NCBI GenBank assembly: GCA_012842085.1
Contig: DUTM01000006.1
Location: forward strand, 124,001-188,000
DNA: 64,000 bases
Direction of reading: 5' to 3'
Source: Mycobacteriales bacterium
GTDB lineage: Bacteria > Actinomycetota > Actinomycetes > Mycobacteriales > Mycobacteriaceae
The stretch's first letter is position 1, and each line of letters begins with the position of its first letter. Positions 45,512-54,436 of the stretch are shown here, piece after piece. Under the pieces are notes generated by a model. That model had not been told where the DNA came from and did no database searches. It saw nothing but the letters and a program-made list of their open reading frames with translations. Made by a program: the position numbers and the translations under genes.

Positions 45512-48151
45512 CTCGCTATCCAATTCGCGAGCCTTCGCTGCCCGTCGACTATCGAATAGCCCCTCCTTCACATAGCGCTGGGCGCCTGCCGGCAGGTCGG
45601 GATTCTCCGCCAACATCTGCTCCATCACAGAGTCCACCTCGTCCACAGCACCCCACATGGGGAATGCTCGCTGCGTAAAGGTGGTAGCGATCTCGCCAGT
45701 CCGCCGCGTCCACAATCCCGGCATTTCTGCACCATAGCGGGCGACGTAAGGCTGCAGCAGCTCATCCTGCCCAGCCCACGTGAAACCATCCAGGAGAGCC
45801 ACCAGTGTCCAGTTGCTGGGAGCGTCCTCGCCGGAGCTCAACAGCAGCTCCCACACGCGCTCCTTGTTCTCCGCGGAAGGAAGCGCCGCACTAGCGGTAT
45901 GCGCACGACGCACCCCCATGCTGGTGGAGTCCTCCTCCAACGCAGCATCGATATCCTCCTGCGTCACTGCACCATGCGCAGCCAACGCAGCCATCATCGT
46001 CCACCGCAGATCAGTGTCCAGCTCCAGACCCTCCACACCAATGGCAGACAGTCCTTCATCCAAGCCGCACTCCAACAACTCCACAATCTCTTGCGGAAGC
46101 GCACACGCACACAGCGCATTCATCGCAATCAGCTGCTGGTCACGCCCATGCTGTGGTTCCCGAGCAATAGCAAGCAGCATGTGGGCGTAGCGATCCCAAC
46201 CCTCTGCCTCAGCCCAGGCAGGATCCACAAAACGCCGCAACAACTGCACACCACGCGCCATCAAATGCTCCGCCACCGGCAAAGCCGACTCGGCGGGAAG
46301 CGCCCGAATCAAAGTTTCCACCAGCTGGCTGGCAGGCAGTTTCGCATGCATGGTCCGCTCTTCCAGAACACCCCACGCCAGGGTGCGAGCCAACGAATCC
46401 GGCATCTTCTCAATATGGTGCAGAACCGTCTCGGTACTCCGGTCATCCAACTGCAGCTGGCAGTACGTTAGATCCTTATCGTTCGGCAGCACCAGATCAG
46501 CAGCCGGCTTGCCCACCAATTCTGGTATCTCGGCACGCTCACCATCCAGCTCAACTTCCGCATAGTCGGTGCGCACCAGCTCATCATCCTGGAACCGGTA
46601 GAGGCCCACGCCCAAGCGGTGCGGCCGCAGTTCACCAGCGCCGGGTTTCGCACCCGTCTGATATACCGAAACACTGTGGTAGGTGCCGTCATCGCCGACT
46701 TCCACGTCCACCCCAATGTCATTGCGGCCAGTGGTGGTTAGCCACTTCTCAGCCCAGGCAGCAAAATCCTTATCGGTGTAGGCGGACACAGCTTTCAGCA
46801 GGTCATCAAATGTGGCATTGCTGTAGGAGTGCTCCACCAAGTAATCGTGGAGCCCTTTCAGGAATTGCTCCAGGCCGGCATAGGCCACCAACTGTTTCAA
46901 CACGGAGCAGCCCTTCGCATAGGTAATGCCATCGAAGTTGGCTTCCATCTCCTGCAGATCATCCATCTTCGCCGCAATGGGGTGCGTGCTGGGAAGATCA
47001 TCTTGCCGGTAGGCCCAGTTTTTCTGGGTGGAGGTGAAGGTCGTCCAGGCCTCCTGATAGTTGGTGGAGCCCAGTTGTGCCATTACCGATGCCCAGCTGG
47101 CGAAAGACTCATTCAGCCACAGGTCATCCCACCACTTCATGGTCACCAGGTTGCCGAACCACATGTGCGCCATTTCGTGCAGCACAGTGTCGGCGCGGCG
47201 CTCATATTTACCAGCGGTGGCCTGCGACCGGAAAACATAGTCCTCGCGGTACACCACACAGCCCACGTTCTCCATGGCTCCAAAGTTAAAGTCCGGCACA
47301 AACACCTGGTCGTAGGAGCCGTTGAACCCGTAGGGGACACCGAAAGTGTTGTGGTAGTAGTCAAAGCCGCCCTTGGTGAGCTCGAAAATGCGTTCCGGGT
47401 CGAAATACTCGGCCAGGGTTTCGCGGCAGTACAAGTTCAGCGGGATAGTGATCTCGGTGCCGTCATCCCCAGTCCAGGAGTAACTATCCGACCACTTGGA
47501 GTAGGGGCCAGCGCAGATAGCGAAAAGGTAAGGGGGGAGTGGTTTGGTGGTTTCAAAAGTGTGGGTGACGGGGTTTTCCACACTTCCCACATAGATCGCC
47601 TCGGCGGGGGTTGTGGGGGTGGTCTCCACAATATTGCTGTTGCCGATAAGCTCCCAGCGTTCCGGAGCACTCACCGTCAGCGCAATCGGGGCCTTCAAAT
47701 CTGGTTGGTCAAAGCACGCGAAGATGCGTTTGGCGTCGGCCGGTTCGGCTTGGCTGTATAGATATACGGTGCCATCGGCCGCATCCACGGCACGGTGGAG
47801 GCCTTCACCAGTGGTGGAATACGTGCACCAGGCTTCCACCACAATTTCGTTGGACTCCTCCAGGTTGGGAAGCTCCAGACCATCATGGCCGGTTTCCCCA
47901 CCGTCGGAGCGGTGGTTATTGTAGGCGGCGACGTCGAGGGTGCAGCCATTGAGGGTCGCCTGCAGAATCTCGGCACCCCGCAGATCGAGGAAAGTGGTTG
48001 CGCCGGGCTCGTGGCAGGCCACATCAATAACGGTGCGGGACAGGAACCGTTCCCCGTTCGGGGGGAGGATGAGGTGGACTGTGTACGAGTTGACGTCCAG
48101 GAGTTCTGCCCGCCGGGCAGCGGTCTCGCGGGTCAAATTAACTGATTTCAC
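45491..48151 (-). CDS. pepN: aminopeptidase N (M1 family)
   Basis: An 886-residue zinc aminopeptidase that removes N-terminal residues in the cytoplasm, downstream of Clp and other proteases. The exopeptidase motif GAMEN is at 291-295, the zinc site HEMAH at 325-329 and Glu348 in NESF completes it. A C-terminal ERAP-like helical domain follows. Length and motifs fit actinobacterial PepN. It reads towards the methyltransferase gene and is divergent from the transketolase operon. Confidence 0.96.
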   Translation of the reverse strand: MKSVNLTRETAARRAELLDVNSYTVHLILPPNGERFLSRTVIDVACHEPGATTFLDLRGAEILQATLNGCTLDVAAYNNHRSDGGETGHDGLELPNLEESNEIVVEAWCTYSTTGEGLHRAVDAADGTVYLYSQAEPADAKRIFACFDQPDLKAPIALTVSAPERWELIGNSNIVETTPTTPAEAIYVGSVENPVTHTFETTKPLPPYLFAICAGPYSKWSDSYSWTGDDGTEITIPLNLYCRETLAEYFDPERIFELTKGGFDYYHNTFGVPYGFNGSYDQVFVPDFNFGAMENVGCVVYREDYVFRSQATAGKYERRADTVLHEMAHMWFGNLVTMKWWDDLWLNESFASWASVMAQLGSTNYQEAWTTFTSTQKNWAYRQDDLPSTHPIAAKMDDLQEMEANFDGITYAKGCSVLKQLVAYAGLEQFLKGLHDYLVEHSYSNATFDDLLKAVSAYTDKDFAAWAEKWLTTTGRNDIGVDVEVGDDGTYHSVSVYQTGAKPGAGELRPHRLGVGLYRFQDDELVRTDYAEVELDGERAEIPELVGKPAADLVLPNDKDLTYCQLQLDDRSTETVLHHIEKMPDSLARTLAWGVLEERTMHAKLPASQLVETLIRALPAESALPVAEHLMARGVQLLRRFVDPAWAEAEGWDRYAHMLLAIAREPQHGRDQQLIAMNALCACALPQEIVELLECGLDEGLSAIGVEGLELDTDLRWTMMAALAAHGAVTQEDIDAALEEDSTSMGVRRAHTASAALPSAENKERVWELLLSSGEDAPSNWTLVALLDGFTWAGQDELLQPYVARYGAEMPGLWTRRTGEIATTFTQRAFPMWGAVDEVDSVMEQMLAENPDLPAGAQRYVKEGLFDSRRAAKARELDSELARLDD

Positions 48152-48549
48152 GCTTATCTTCCTTGGGGATTATTAGTTTTGAGGCCGTCAATTCTTAGCA
48201 GAATTTAGAAACCTTCTAGTGAATAGTTAGGTTTTTTAGGCTCGTCTTAATGTGCTGTTTAGCTCCCATCTTCTGTGAGCTAGGCAACGGAAACCATCGG
48301 CAACAATAATACCTTAAACCTAGCCTGTGAACTGCGAAGATAAAGTTTTTCGCACCCAGCGAACCTCTCGCTTGCCATCTACCCCAAAAAGCATCAGTCC
48401 GTTAGTAGCATCGAAGATAGCTCCATTAGTTAAGTGCGCGGTGGTGCCAGCATTCTCCAAATATGAGGGGAATTCCCTTTGGGGAAGGAACCCAGGAGCG
48501 CCTGCTGGAACATGTCGCGTTTTATCAACTCCTCGGAAGGAGATGTCAC
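48152..48549. promoter_or_regulatory. intergenic region between pepN and the transketolase operon
   Basis: About 400 bases without a gene, containing two divergent promoters by position. The stretch nearest pepN is AT-rich. The part near 48470-48530 contains short palindromic runs (GGGGAATTCCC, then CCTTTGGGGAAGG) and may be an mRNA leader. TPP-type riboswitch core sequences were looked for and not found. Confidence 0.45.
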
Positions 48550-49413
48550 ATGGCGTTGGATCAAGCCGAATGGAAGCGGCTCGAAGACAAAGCCCATGAA
48601 CTCAGGAAACTAACTCTTGAGACTGTCATCTGGGCGGGCTCTGGCCACATTGGTGGTTCGCTTTCGGCAATGGACGTCTTAACGGCTCTTTATTACCACG
48701 AAATGAACTTTAAGGGTGACCAGCTCGATGACCCGGATCGCGACCGGTTCGTCCTGTCAAAGGGTCACATTGGTGTCGGTTTTGCACCGGTGCTAGCAGA
48801 CCTTGGTTGCTTCCCGAAAGATTGGCTAAAGGAATATAACCACACCCTATCCCCACTCGGTATGCACCCCAGTGCAGAGATGGTCCCGGGTGTTGAAGTA
48901 TCAACTGGTTCACTCGGCCACGGCCTTTCGGTCGCAGTAGGTATGGCAATGGGCGCCAAGCTTGGAAAGAAGGACTGGCGCACCTACACCCTCCTCGGCG
49001 ACGGTGAGTGCTGTGAGGGTTCCGTTTGGGAAGGCGCAATGGCTGCCTCCAACTTCAAACTGGACAACCTAGTAGCCATTGTTGACCGCAACGCCCTCAT
49101 GATGGACGGCCCGACGGAAGACGTAATGGCCATGGAGCCCTTCGCTGAGAAGTGGAAGGCCTTTGGCTGGGAGGTCTTCGACATCGACGGAAACAACATT
49201 TCTGAGATTGTCGATGCCCTGGATAAGGCAAAGGAAACCAAGGGTAAGCCCTCCGTTATTATCGCCAACACCACCAAGGGTGCGGGCATCGACTTTATCT
49301 CTGGAGATTACAAGTGGCACTACGGTGCATTCGCTGATGATCTCGCCGATAAAGCCCGCGAAAGCCTTGACCGCTACCACGATGAGCGGCTAGCTCGAGT
49401 GAAGGGAGCCTAA
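48550..49413 (+). CDS. transketolase-like enzyme, N-terminal (TPP-binding) subunit
   Basis: A 287-residue protein equivalent to the first third of a transketolase. It contains GHIGGSLSAMDVL, LSKGHIGVGFAPVLADLG, GSLGHGLSVAVGMA and the TPP/Mg motif GDGECCEGSVWEGAMAASNF with LVAIVDRN. It needs the C-terminal subunit encoded next to it to form an active site. ATG 48550 with AAGGAG upstream is chosen over a longer frame. The real substrate is unknown: split enzymes are used both as ordinary transketolases and for special sugars such as apulose 4-phosphate. Confidence 0.9.
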   Translation: MALDQAEWKRLEDKAHELRKLTLETVIWAGSGHIGGSLSAMDVLTALYYHEMNFKGDQLDDPDRDRFVLSKGHIGVGFAPVLADLGCFPKDWLKEYNHTLSPLGMHPSAEMVPGVEVSTGSLGHGLSVAVGMAMGAKLGKKDWRTYTLLGDGECCEGSVWEGAMAASNFKLDNLVAIVDRNALMMDGPTEDVMAMEPFAEKWKAFGWEVFDIDGNNISEIVDALDKAKETKGKPSVIIANTTKGAGIDFISGDYKWHYGAFADDLADKARESLDRYHDERLARVKGA

Positions 49414-49418
49414 GAGTA

Positions 49419-50426
49419 ATGGCTGGTATGACTTATACGGCGGAAGCACAGGTCGACCTGTCAACTGCCGAAATTTACGGCCGCACGCTTACTGAGCTTG
49501 CTGCCGAACACGACGACGTTGTGGGTCTGTCCGCAGACCTTGCGAAATCGACCAAGATTGGTCTGCTGGGTGAAAAATACCCCGAGCGTTTCTTCAACGT
49601 CGGTATTGCAGAACAAAACATGATGGGTATCGCCGCTGGCCTCGCAGCCGCTGGCTACACCCCGTTCGTCTCCACTTTCGCAGCATTCGCTTCGATGCGC
49701 GCCTGTGAGCAGGTCCGCACCGACCTTTGCTACGGAAACGCGAACGTCAAGATTATCGCTACCCACACGGGCACCTCCTTCGGCCAAGCCGGTACCACTC
49801 ACCACTGCACCGAGGACATCGCAATTATGCGGTCCTTCGCACGCATGGTTGTGCTGAACCCGGCTGACGGTATGTCCACCGCACAGGCCGTTGAGGCCGC
49901 CTACGAGCATGAGGGACCGGTATATATTCGTATTAACCGTGGCTTTGACCAGCCGGTTTACGATAAGCCGATTGAGGACTTCGCCATTGGTAAGTCCAAC
50001 ACCCTCCGTGACGGCACCGACCTCACCATCATCGCCTGTGGTGCTGGTGTCTGGCGCGCTGTCCAGGCTGCCGACATTCTGAAGGCCGAGGATCAGCTGT
50101 CGATCCGAGTTATCGACATGTACTCCTTGAAGCCGATCGACGAAGAAGCCATTCTCAATGCTGTGGCAGAAACTCGCCGTGTTCTCACGGTTGAGGACCA
50201 CAACATTATTGGTGGTCTCGGAACTGCAGTCGGCGACGTTGCTGCCAAGGGCGGCAAGGGCTTCGCATTCAGGAAACTGGGTATTCCCGACACCTACTCC
50301 ATCATTGGACAGCCGGAGGATATTATTTCCCACTACGGCTTCGACGAGAACGGCATCGTTGATACCGTCCGCGACATGATGAAGATCGAGGTCGAGGAAG
50401 ACGACGACTGGGATGATGAGGTCTAA
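49419..50426 (+). CDS. transketolase-like enzyme, C-terminal subunit
   Basis: A 335-residue pyrimidine-binding plus C-terminal domain of a split transketolase. Visible are NVGIAEQNMMGIAAGLA with the conserved Glu that activates TPP, the STFAAFASMRACEQVR helix, THTGTSFGQAGTTHHCTEDIA and the C-terminal VIDMYSLKPIDEEAI block. An unusual acidic tail ends EVEEDDDWDDEV. It starts 5 nt after the N-terminal subunit, and the SCP2-like gene starts 2 nt after its stop. Confidence 0.9.
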   Translation: MAGMTYTAEAQVDLSTAEIYGRTLTELAAEHDDVVGLSADLAKSTKIGLLGEKYPERFFNVGIAEQNMMGIAAGLAAAGYTPFVSTFAAFASMRACEQVRTDLCYGNANVKIIATHTGTSFGQAGTTHHCTEDIAIMRSFARMVVLNPADGMSTAQAVEAAYEHEGPVYIRINRGFDQPVYDKPIEDFAIGKSNTLRDGTDLTIIACGAGVWRAVQAADILKAEDQLSIRVIDMYSLKPIDEEAILNAVAETRRVLTVEDHNIIGGLGTAVGDVAAKGGKGFAFRKLGIPDTYSIIGQPEDIISHYGFDENGIVDTVRDMMKIEVEEDDDWDDEV

Positions 50427-50428
50427 GG

Positions 50429-51241
50429 ATGAGCGACGCTGACGATATTCGTTATTCAACAGTTGTCTTCTTGAAGGCAGTACTACCGACTTTGAAGACG
50501 CTTGTTCAGGCAAAGCCGGGCCTTCAGAAGCTGTGGGGTAGCACGAACGCCATCGTCCAAATCAGTGCCTGTGCACCCGATGGAGAATTCGACCACAACG
50601 GCAAACTCAAGGATGCTATGCACTTTGAGATTGTCGACGGCAACCTACAGCCGCGGTTGAAAGGCCATCAGGATCCCGACTTCGAGATTGAATTCAAGAA
50701 CCGCGAGGACCTGGTCACCTTCTTCAAGGGCGGACTCGCTCTGCCAGTATTCCGGGGCTTCTTCAAGCACCCGACCCTACTGGTGAAGATGATTGTCACG
50801 CTACTCACACTGTCCGGCCTCATGAGCGCCGAAGAGCCTCCAAAGGATCCGGACGATGCAGCCCTTCTCACGAAGATGATGTTCTACCTCCTGTCGACTG
50901 GTATTTCCCAGCTCAACAAGGTTGGACACCCCGTCTTCAAGGACTGGGCTAAGAAACAGCCCGACCGTGTGTTCCAGCTCTCTGTGCAGGGAGAACCGGA
51001 CATTTCAGCGTACGTACGTGCCAAGGGCGGAAGGACCAAGGCTAGCCGCGGTCTCTACACCCGTTCACGTCCGTTCTTCGAACTGTCTTTCGACACCATA
51101 CCGTCAGCCCTAGGAACCCTCCTAGAGATCGACGACATGGTTGAGGCAACTGGGTCCGGCAAGATTATCATGGCCGGCGCACCCGAAATTGGCGCCATCT
51201 TTGGCGACCTACTCCTCACGATCGGAGGATACGCAAAGTGA
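50429..51241 (+). CDS. SCP2 sterol-carrier-like protein
   Basis: A 270-residue cytoplasmic protein with an SCP2-type lipid-binding fold. HFEIVDGNLQPRLKGHQDPDFEIEF and NREDLVTFFKGG are the family's strand-turn-helix features. A hydrophobic helix pair (LLVKMIVTLLTLSGLM, near 116-131) could line a lipid tunnel. The C-terminal half (about 175-270) appears to hold a second related segment beginning FQLSVQGEPDISAYV. It sits in the operon, overlapping the VOC gene by 4 nt (GTGA). It might carry a hydrophobic substrate for the transketolase pair; this is inference. Confidence 0.72.
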   Translation: MSDADDIRYSTVVFLKAVLPTLKTLVQAKPGLQKLWGSTNAIVQISACAPDGEFDHNGKLKDAMHFEIVDGNLQPRLKGHQDPDFEIEFKNREDLVTFFKGGLALPVFRGFFKHPTLLVKMIVTLLTLSGLMSAEEPPKDPDDAALLTKMMFYLLSTGISQLNKVGHPVFKDWAKKQPDRVFQLSVQGEPDISAYVRAKGGRTKASRGLYTRSRPFFELSFDTIPSALGTLLEIDDMVEATGSGKIIMAGAPEIGAIFGDLLLTIGGYAK

Positions 51242-51774
51242 GAATCCCATTTGTTAGCCCCAAGATTCACGGGCTTCTACATGCGGGCGTCACAGTCACC
51301 GACTTTGAGGCCGCAGTCAAGTGGTATCACGAAAACTTCAACTGCTTGCTTGTCAGCGAGCAGTGGATTAAGGGCGAAGACGCTGAGGCTCTGGCCGACC
51401 TTTACGGCACCCACGGCCTCACCATCCGTCTCGGGTTCATGCGGACCCCAGATGGTGGCGTACTGGAAATCTTCGAATTCCAGCCCAAGGGAGAGAAGAT
51501 TCCGCTGGAGTGGAACCGTCCTGGATGGACCCACGCCTGCATCTCCGTACGCAACGTCCCCAAGATTCGTGAAAAACTTGAGTCCCGTGGTGTTGAGTTC
51601 GTCACCGACACTCAGCACACCGCCGGTGCCGACTGGGCCTTCCTCAAGGACCCGGATGGCAACCTGCTCGAAATCATGGACCTTGGTGTAGCACAGCGAC
51701 TTCCGCTGAAGTGGCTGGGCTGGACCCAAGGCCTCATCATGAAGATGGGCAAATGCAAGTCCTACTACGAATAA
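51238..51774 (+). CDS. VOC-fold metalloenzyme (glyoxalase/dioxygenase superfamily)
   Basis: A 178-residue vicinal-oxygen-chelate protein. Two beta-alpha-beta-beta-beta units start with HAGVTVTDFEAAVKWYHENF and HACISVRNVPKIREKL. Likely metal ligands are His15, Glu in VLEIFEF, His in WTHACISV and Glu in LLEIMDL. Reaction type (lyase, epimerase or dioxygenase) cannot be read. The GTG start overlaps the SCP2 stop. A strong terminator closes the four-gene operon. Confidence 0.85.
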   Translation: MRIPFVSPKIHGLLHAGVTVTDFEAAVKWYHENFNCLLVSEQWIKGEDAEALADLYGTHGLTIRLGFMRTPDGGVLEIFEFQPKGEKIPLEWNRPGWTHACISVRNVPKIREKLESRGVEFVTDTQHTAGADWAFLKDPDGNLLEIMDLGVAQRLPLKWLGWTQGLIMKMGKCKSYYE

Positions 51775-51796
51775 ATCGTACGTAGACTAACTAAAA

Positions 51797-51836
51797 ACTA
51801 AACTGGCCCCCGCCATTCCGGTGGGGGCCAGTTTTT
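51797..51836 (+). terminator. terminator of the transketolase operon
   Basis: AAACTGGCCCCCGCC and GGTGGGGGCCAGTTT form a strong stem closed by ATTCC, with a following T-run. Confidence 0.93.
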
Positions 51837-51932
51837 GTTCTCTAACAGGTGCAAACCATTTCCAAACCTTTCTGATGCCGATAGGGTGAAGTTCACTAGG
51901 TAAGTTTTTGCTACCCGCAAAGGATGGAAAGC

Positions 51933-52550
51933 ATGTCCGATACTCGCGTTGATTTTTGGTTTGACCCCTCCTGCCCCTGGTGCTGGCTAACCTCGCGCTG
52001 GATCTTAGAAGCGCGTAAAGTCCGCGACTTCGAACTCGAATTCCACCTGATGAGCCTCGGAGTTCTGAATGAAGGCCGCGACCTCGACCCCGATTATGCC
52101 GAACACATTGCCACCACCTGGGGCCCTGTCCGCGTCCTCATCGCAGTAGCTGAAGAACACGGCTACGATAAGCTCCCCGACCTTTACACCAAGATTGGTT
52201 ACAAGTTCCACAACGATGGTCGGGCCGATGCCGGCGACAAGAAGAACGCTGTGGCGGAAGCACTCGCCGAAAGTGATCTGCCGGCAGAACTCATGGAGCA
52301 CTGGGATTCCACCCCATATGAGGACGCTCTCCGCAAGTCCCACCATGCCGGCATGGATAAGCTCGGCAAGGATGTGGGCGCCCCCTGCATCCACATCAAC
52401 GGTAAAGGCTTCTTCGGCCCCGTCATCTCCCGCAAACCGGAAGGGGAAGACGCTGGCAACCTTTTCGATGGTGTTGTGGCCGCTTCCAAGTATCCGTACT
52501 TCTACGAGCTGAAGCGCACCCGCACCGAGGGGCCCCAACTCGATTTTTAG
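51933..52550 (+). CDS. DsbA-like mycothiol-dependent reductase (Rv2466c-like)
   Basis: A 205-residue thioredoxin-fold protein with the active site CPWC (C14, C17) in FWFDPSCPWCW and a helical insert. The blocks LTSRWILEARKVRD, NGRDLDPD-like ENRD region, RKSHHAGMDKLGKDVGAP and PYFYELKRTRTE closely match Rv2466c of M. tuberculosis, described as a mycothiol-dependent nitroreductase/mycoredoxin-like enzyme. No signal peptide, so it is cytoplasmic. ATG 51933 has AGGATGGAAAG upstream; ATG 51924 is the alternative. rpiB follows, as in mycobacteria. Confidence 0.88.
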   Translation: MSDTRVDFWFDPSCPWCWLTSRWILEARKVRDFELEFHLMSLGVLNEGRDLDPDYAEHIATTWGPVRVLIAVAEEHGYDKLPDLYTKIGYKFHNDGRADAGDKKNAVAEALAESDLPAELMEHWDSTPYEDALRKSHHAGMDKLGKDVGAPCIHINGKGFFGPVISRKPEGEDAGNLFDGVVAASKYPYFYELKRTRTEGPQLDF

Positions 52551-52596
52551 AACCAAAAATGCTGACCACTCACCCCATCGTGGATAAGCTAAAGGT

Positions 52597-53079
52597 ATGC
52601 GTATTTATCTAGGTTCTGACCATGCAGGTTTCGAGTTAAAGAATGCTATCGCCGCCCACCTCAAGGACAATGGCCACGAGGTTATTGACTGCGGAGCACA
52701 CGAATATGATGCCCAAGACGACTACCCAGCCTTCTGTGTTGCCTGTGCTGAAAATGTACGGGATGACGAAGGCTCGCTCGGCATCGTGTTAGGTGGCTCC
52801 GGCAACGGTGAGCAGATGGCTGCCAACAAAGTTAAGGGCATCCGCTGTGCCCTCGTCTGGAATGAAGACATCGCCAAGCTCGCCCGCGAGCACAATAATG
52901 CGCGCGTGATGAGCCTCGGTGGACGTTTCCATGAAGAAGAGGAAGCGTTCAAAATGGTGGACGCGTTTATCGCCCAGCCCTGGAGTGAGGAGGAGCGGCA
53001 CCAGCGTCGCATCGATATTCTCTCCAATTATGAGGAAACGGGCGATATGCCGGAGATTCCAGAACCCAAACAGGTTTAG
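52597..53079 (+). CDS. rpiB: ribose-5-phosphate isomerase B
   Basis: RpiB interconverts ribose 5-phosphate and ribulose 5-phosphate in the pentose phosphate pathway. The 160-residue protein shows YLGSDHAGFELK, DCGAHEYDAQDDYP and GGSGNGEQMAANKVKG. The catalytic base is Glu72 in place of the Cys of E. coli RpiB, as in mycobacterial enzymes. It lies close to the split transketolase genes, which also act on pentose phosphates if they are true transketolases. Confidence 0.95.
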   Translation: MRIYLGSDHAGFELKNAIAAHLKDNGHEVIDCGAHEYDAQDDYPAFCVACAENVRDDEGSLGIVLGGSGNGEQMAANKVKGIRCALVWNEDIAKLAREHNNARVMSLGGRFHEEEEAFKMVDAFIAQPWSEEERHQRRIDILSNYEETGDMPEIPEPKQV

Positions 53080-53457
53080 TAACAGGTTCACCAAATAGTC
53101 CAACAGGCGGTGGAGATTCCGAAGGGTCTCCACCGTCATTATTAGCGCCTTTTATTTCCGCCTGGTGGAACGATCAAGAAGATTATCTCATGTTGGACGG
53201 AAACCAATAGCAAACTTTAAGTTAATCAAATACATAAAAAAGCACGCATAGACTCTCGCCTCATTCAATATAACGATCCTATAACGCCTGCTCTACAAGG
53301 AATTCCGTGGTTATTTGAAATCAATTTAACGCGCAGTTTATTAATTGATTAAGAAACCCGTGTAAAAACAAAAATCCGTGCAGAAAAACCGTTTCTTTTC
53401 GCACGTAAAATCGGTTAGTCTAAAAACACCAGCACTGTGCGTATAAAGAGGTTATTT
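53080..53457 (+). promoter_or_regulatory. AT-rich gene-free region with rpiB terminator
   Basis: No gene is seen. CGGTGGAGA and TCTCCACCG pair at 53108-53135, about 30 nt after rpiB, a terminator with a poor T-run. The rest, about 53150-53420, is notably AT-rich and probably holds the promoter of the following secreted protein (for example TAGTCT near 53415), without a clear -35. Confidence 0.5.
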
Positions 53458-54408
53458 ATGATCAACCGCTTACTGAACAAACTACGTAAAGTAGGGTTCA
53501 CGGCAACCGCTTTGGTGGTGTCCGCCGCTATGACGGCGACACTGGCTACTCCGGTTTCAGCGGAGCCAGTTGACTCCACAGAGTCATCGACGGCAGTTGA
53601 AGAAACTACCACTTCTTCAAAGAAGGGCCTTTTCGGTGGCCTCGGTAAGAAGGATGACGAGCCTAAAGGCCCTGCGACCGTTACGTCGATCAATAAACTT
53701 AAAGACTTTTTCAATCCTCCCGCAGAGTCGGTAACGACTCCCGAGCCGGAGGACCCGAACGCCCTCGAAGAGGGTCGTGACTTTATTCGCGACGAAGACG
53801 GCAATATTGTTCGCACCGGTAAACACACCAGCCAGTCGGCTGCCGAGGCACAGGGTCTTTACTGTGAAACCTCCGACGACCTGACCTTCGCTGGTGTCGC
53901 ACACCTGGTGCAGGACGAGATCCGCAAACTCATCAAGGATCCTGCCTCCCAGGAAGCCTTCGATATGCAGGTCGCTTCCTTCGAGAAGGCCATGAGCTAC
54001 ATTCAGGTTCCCACTCTGCTGGTCTCCAACCCCTCTACCCAGCTAACCGGACCTGTCCGCGAGATGGACGACCACGGCGTTAACTACGTGGTGGCTGCTC
54101 TTCTGAAAGCTCGTGACGGTGGATGGCGTAGCACAGTAGCCGTCCAGGACCTCACCATTAACGAAGCCATCGAGACTGTTCTCTGGTGGTTCTACTGGGT
54201 GAACATCTACGGCGAATGGTACAACGACACCTTTCCCGCAGTTGTGGAATTCAATGTCTTGGGTATCTTCAAGTGGGGCTTGACGGATCCGTACGAGAAG
54301 GCACTGCAGTACGGTCCTTCCATCGTTCTCACCTTGGGCGACTTTATCCAGAAGCAGCTGCAAAAGAACTGCTTGACGACTAAGAACTCGCGATCCAACC
54401 CTTGGTAA
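53458..54408 (+). CDS. large secreted protein of unknown function, 5' part before a frameshift
   Basis: The frame encodes 316 residues and then stops. The signal peptide spans about 1-36 (ends PVSA). A Thr/Glu/Lys-rich linker and a FFNPPAESVTTPEPEDPN stretch follow, then a helical region with FDMQVASFEKAMSYI and an aromatic segment VLWWFYWVNIYGEWY. AGAGG precedes ATG 53458. After ...LTTKNSR the frame runs into NPW and stop, while the +1 frame continues RDPTLGNYQYHDLPEW into a long open frame. One missing base near 54391 explains this. No known family is recognised. Confidence 0.7.
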   Translation: MINRLLNKLRKVGFTATALVVSAAMTATLATPVSAEPVDSTESSTAVEETTTSSKKGLFGGLGKKDDEPKGPATVTSINKLKDFFNPPAESVTTPEPEDPNALEEGRDFIRDEDGNIVRTGKHTSQSAAEAQGLYCETSDDLTFAGVAHLVQDEIRKLIKDPASQEAFDMQVASFEKAMSYIQVPTLLVSNPSTQLTGPVREMDDHGVNYVVAALLKARDGGWRSTVAVQDLTINEAIETVLWWFYWVNIYGEWYNDTFPAVVEFNVLGIFKWGLTDPYEKALQYGPSIVLTLGDFIQKQLQKNCLTTKNSRSNPW

Positions 54409-54436
54409 CTACCAGTACCACGACCTTCCGGAGTGG

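Noticed and set aside
48226-48250. TTAGGTTTTTTAGGCT resembling a DtxR/IdeR iron box
   Set aside because: Only the left half matches the 19-bp consensus; symmetry is poor and the neighbouring genes give no iron link.
48327-48549. Small open frames upstream of the transketolase operon
   Set aside because: They lack ribosome-binding sites, run into the tktN gene in another frame and show no coding-like residues.
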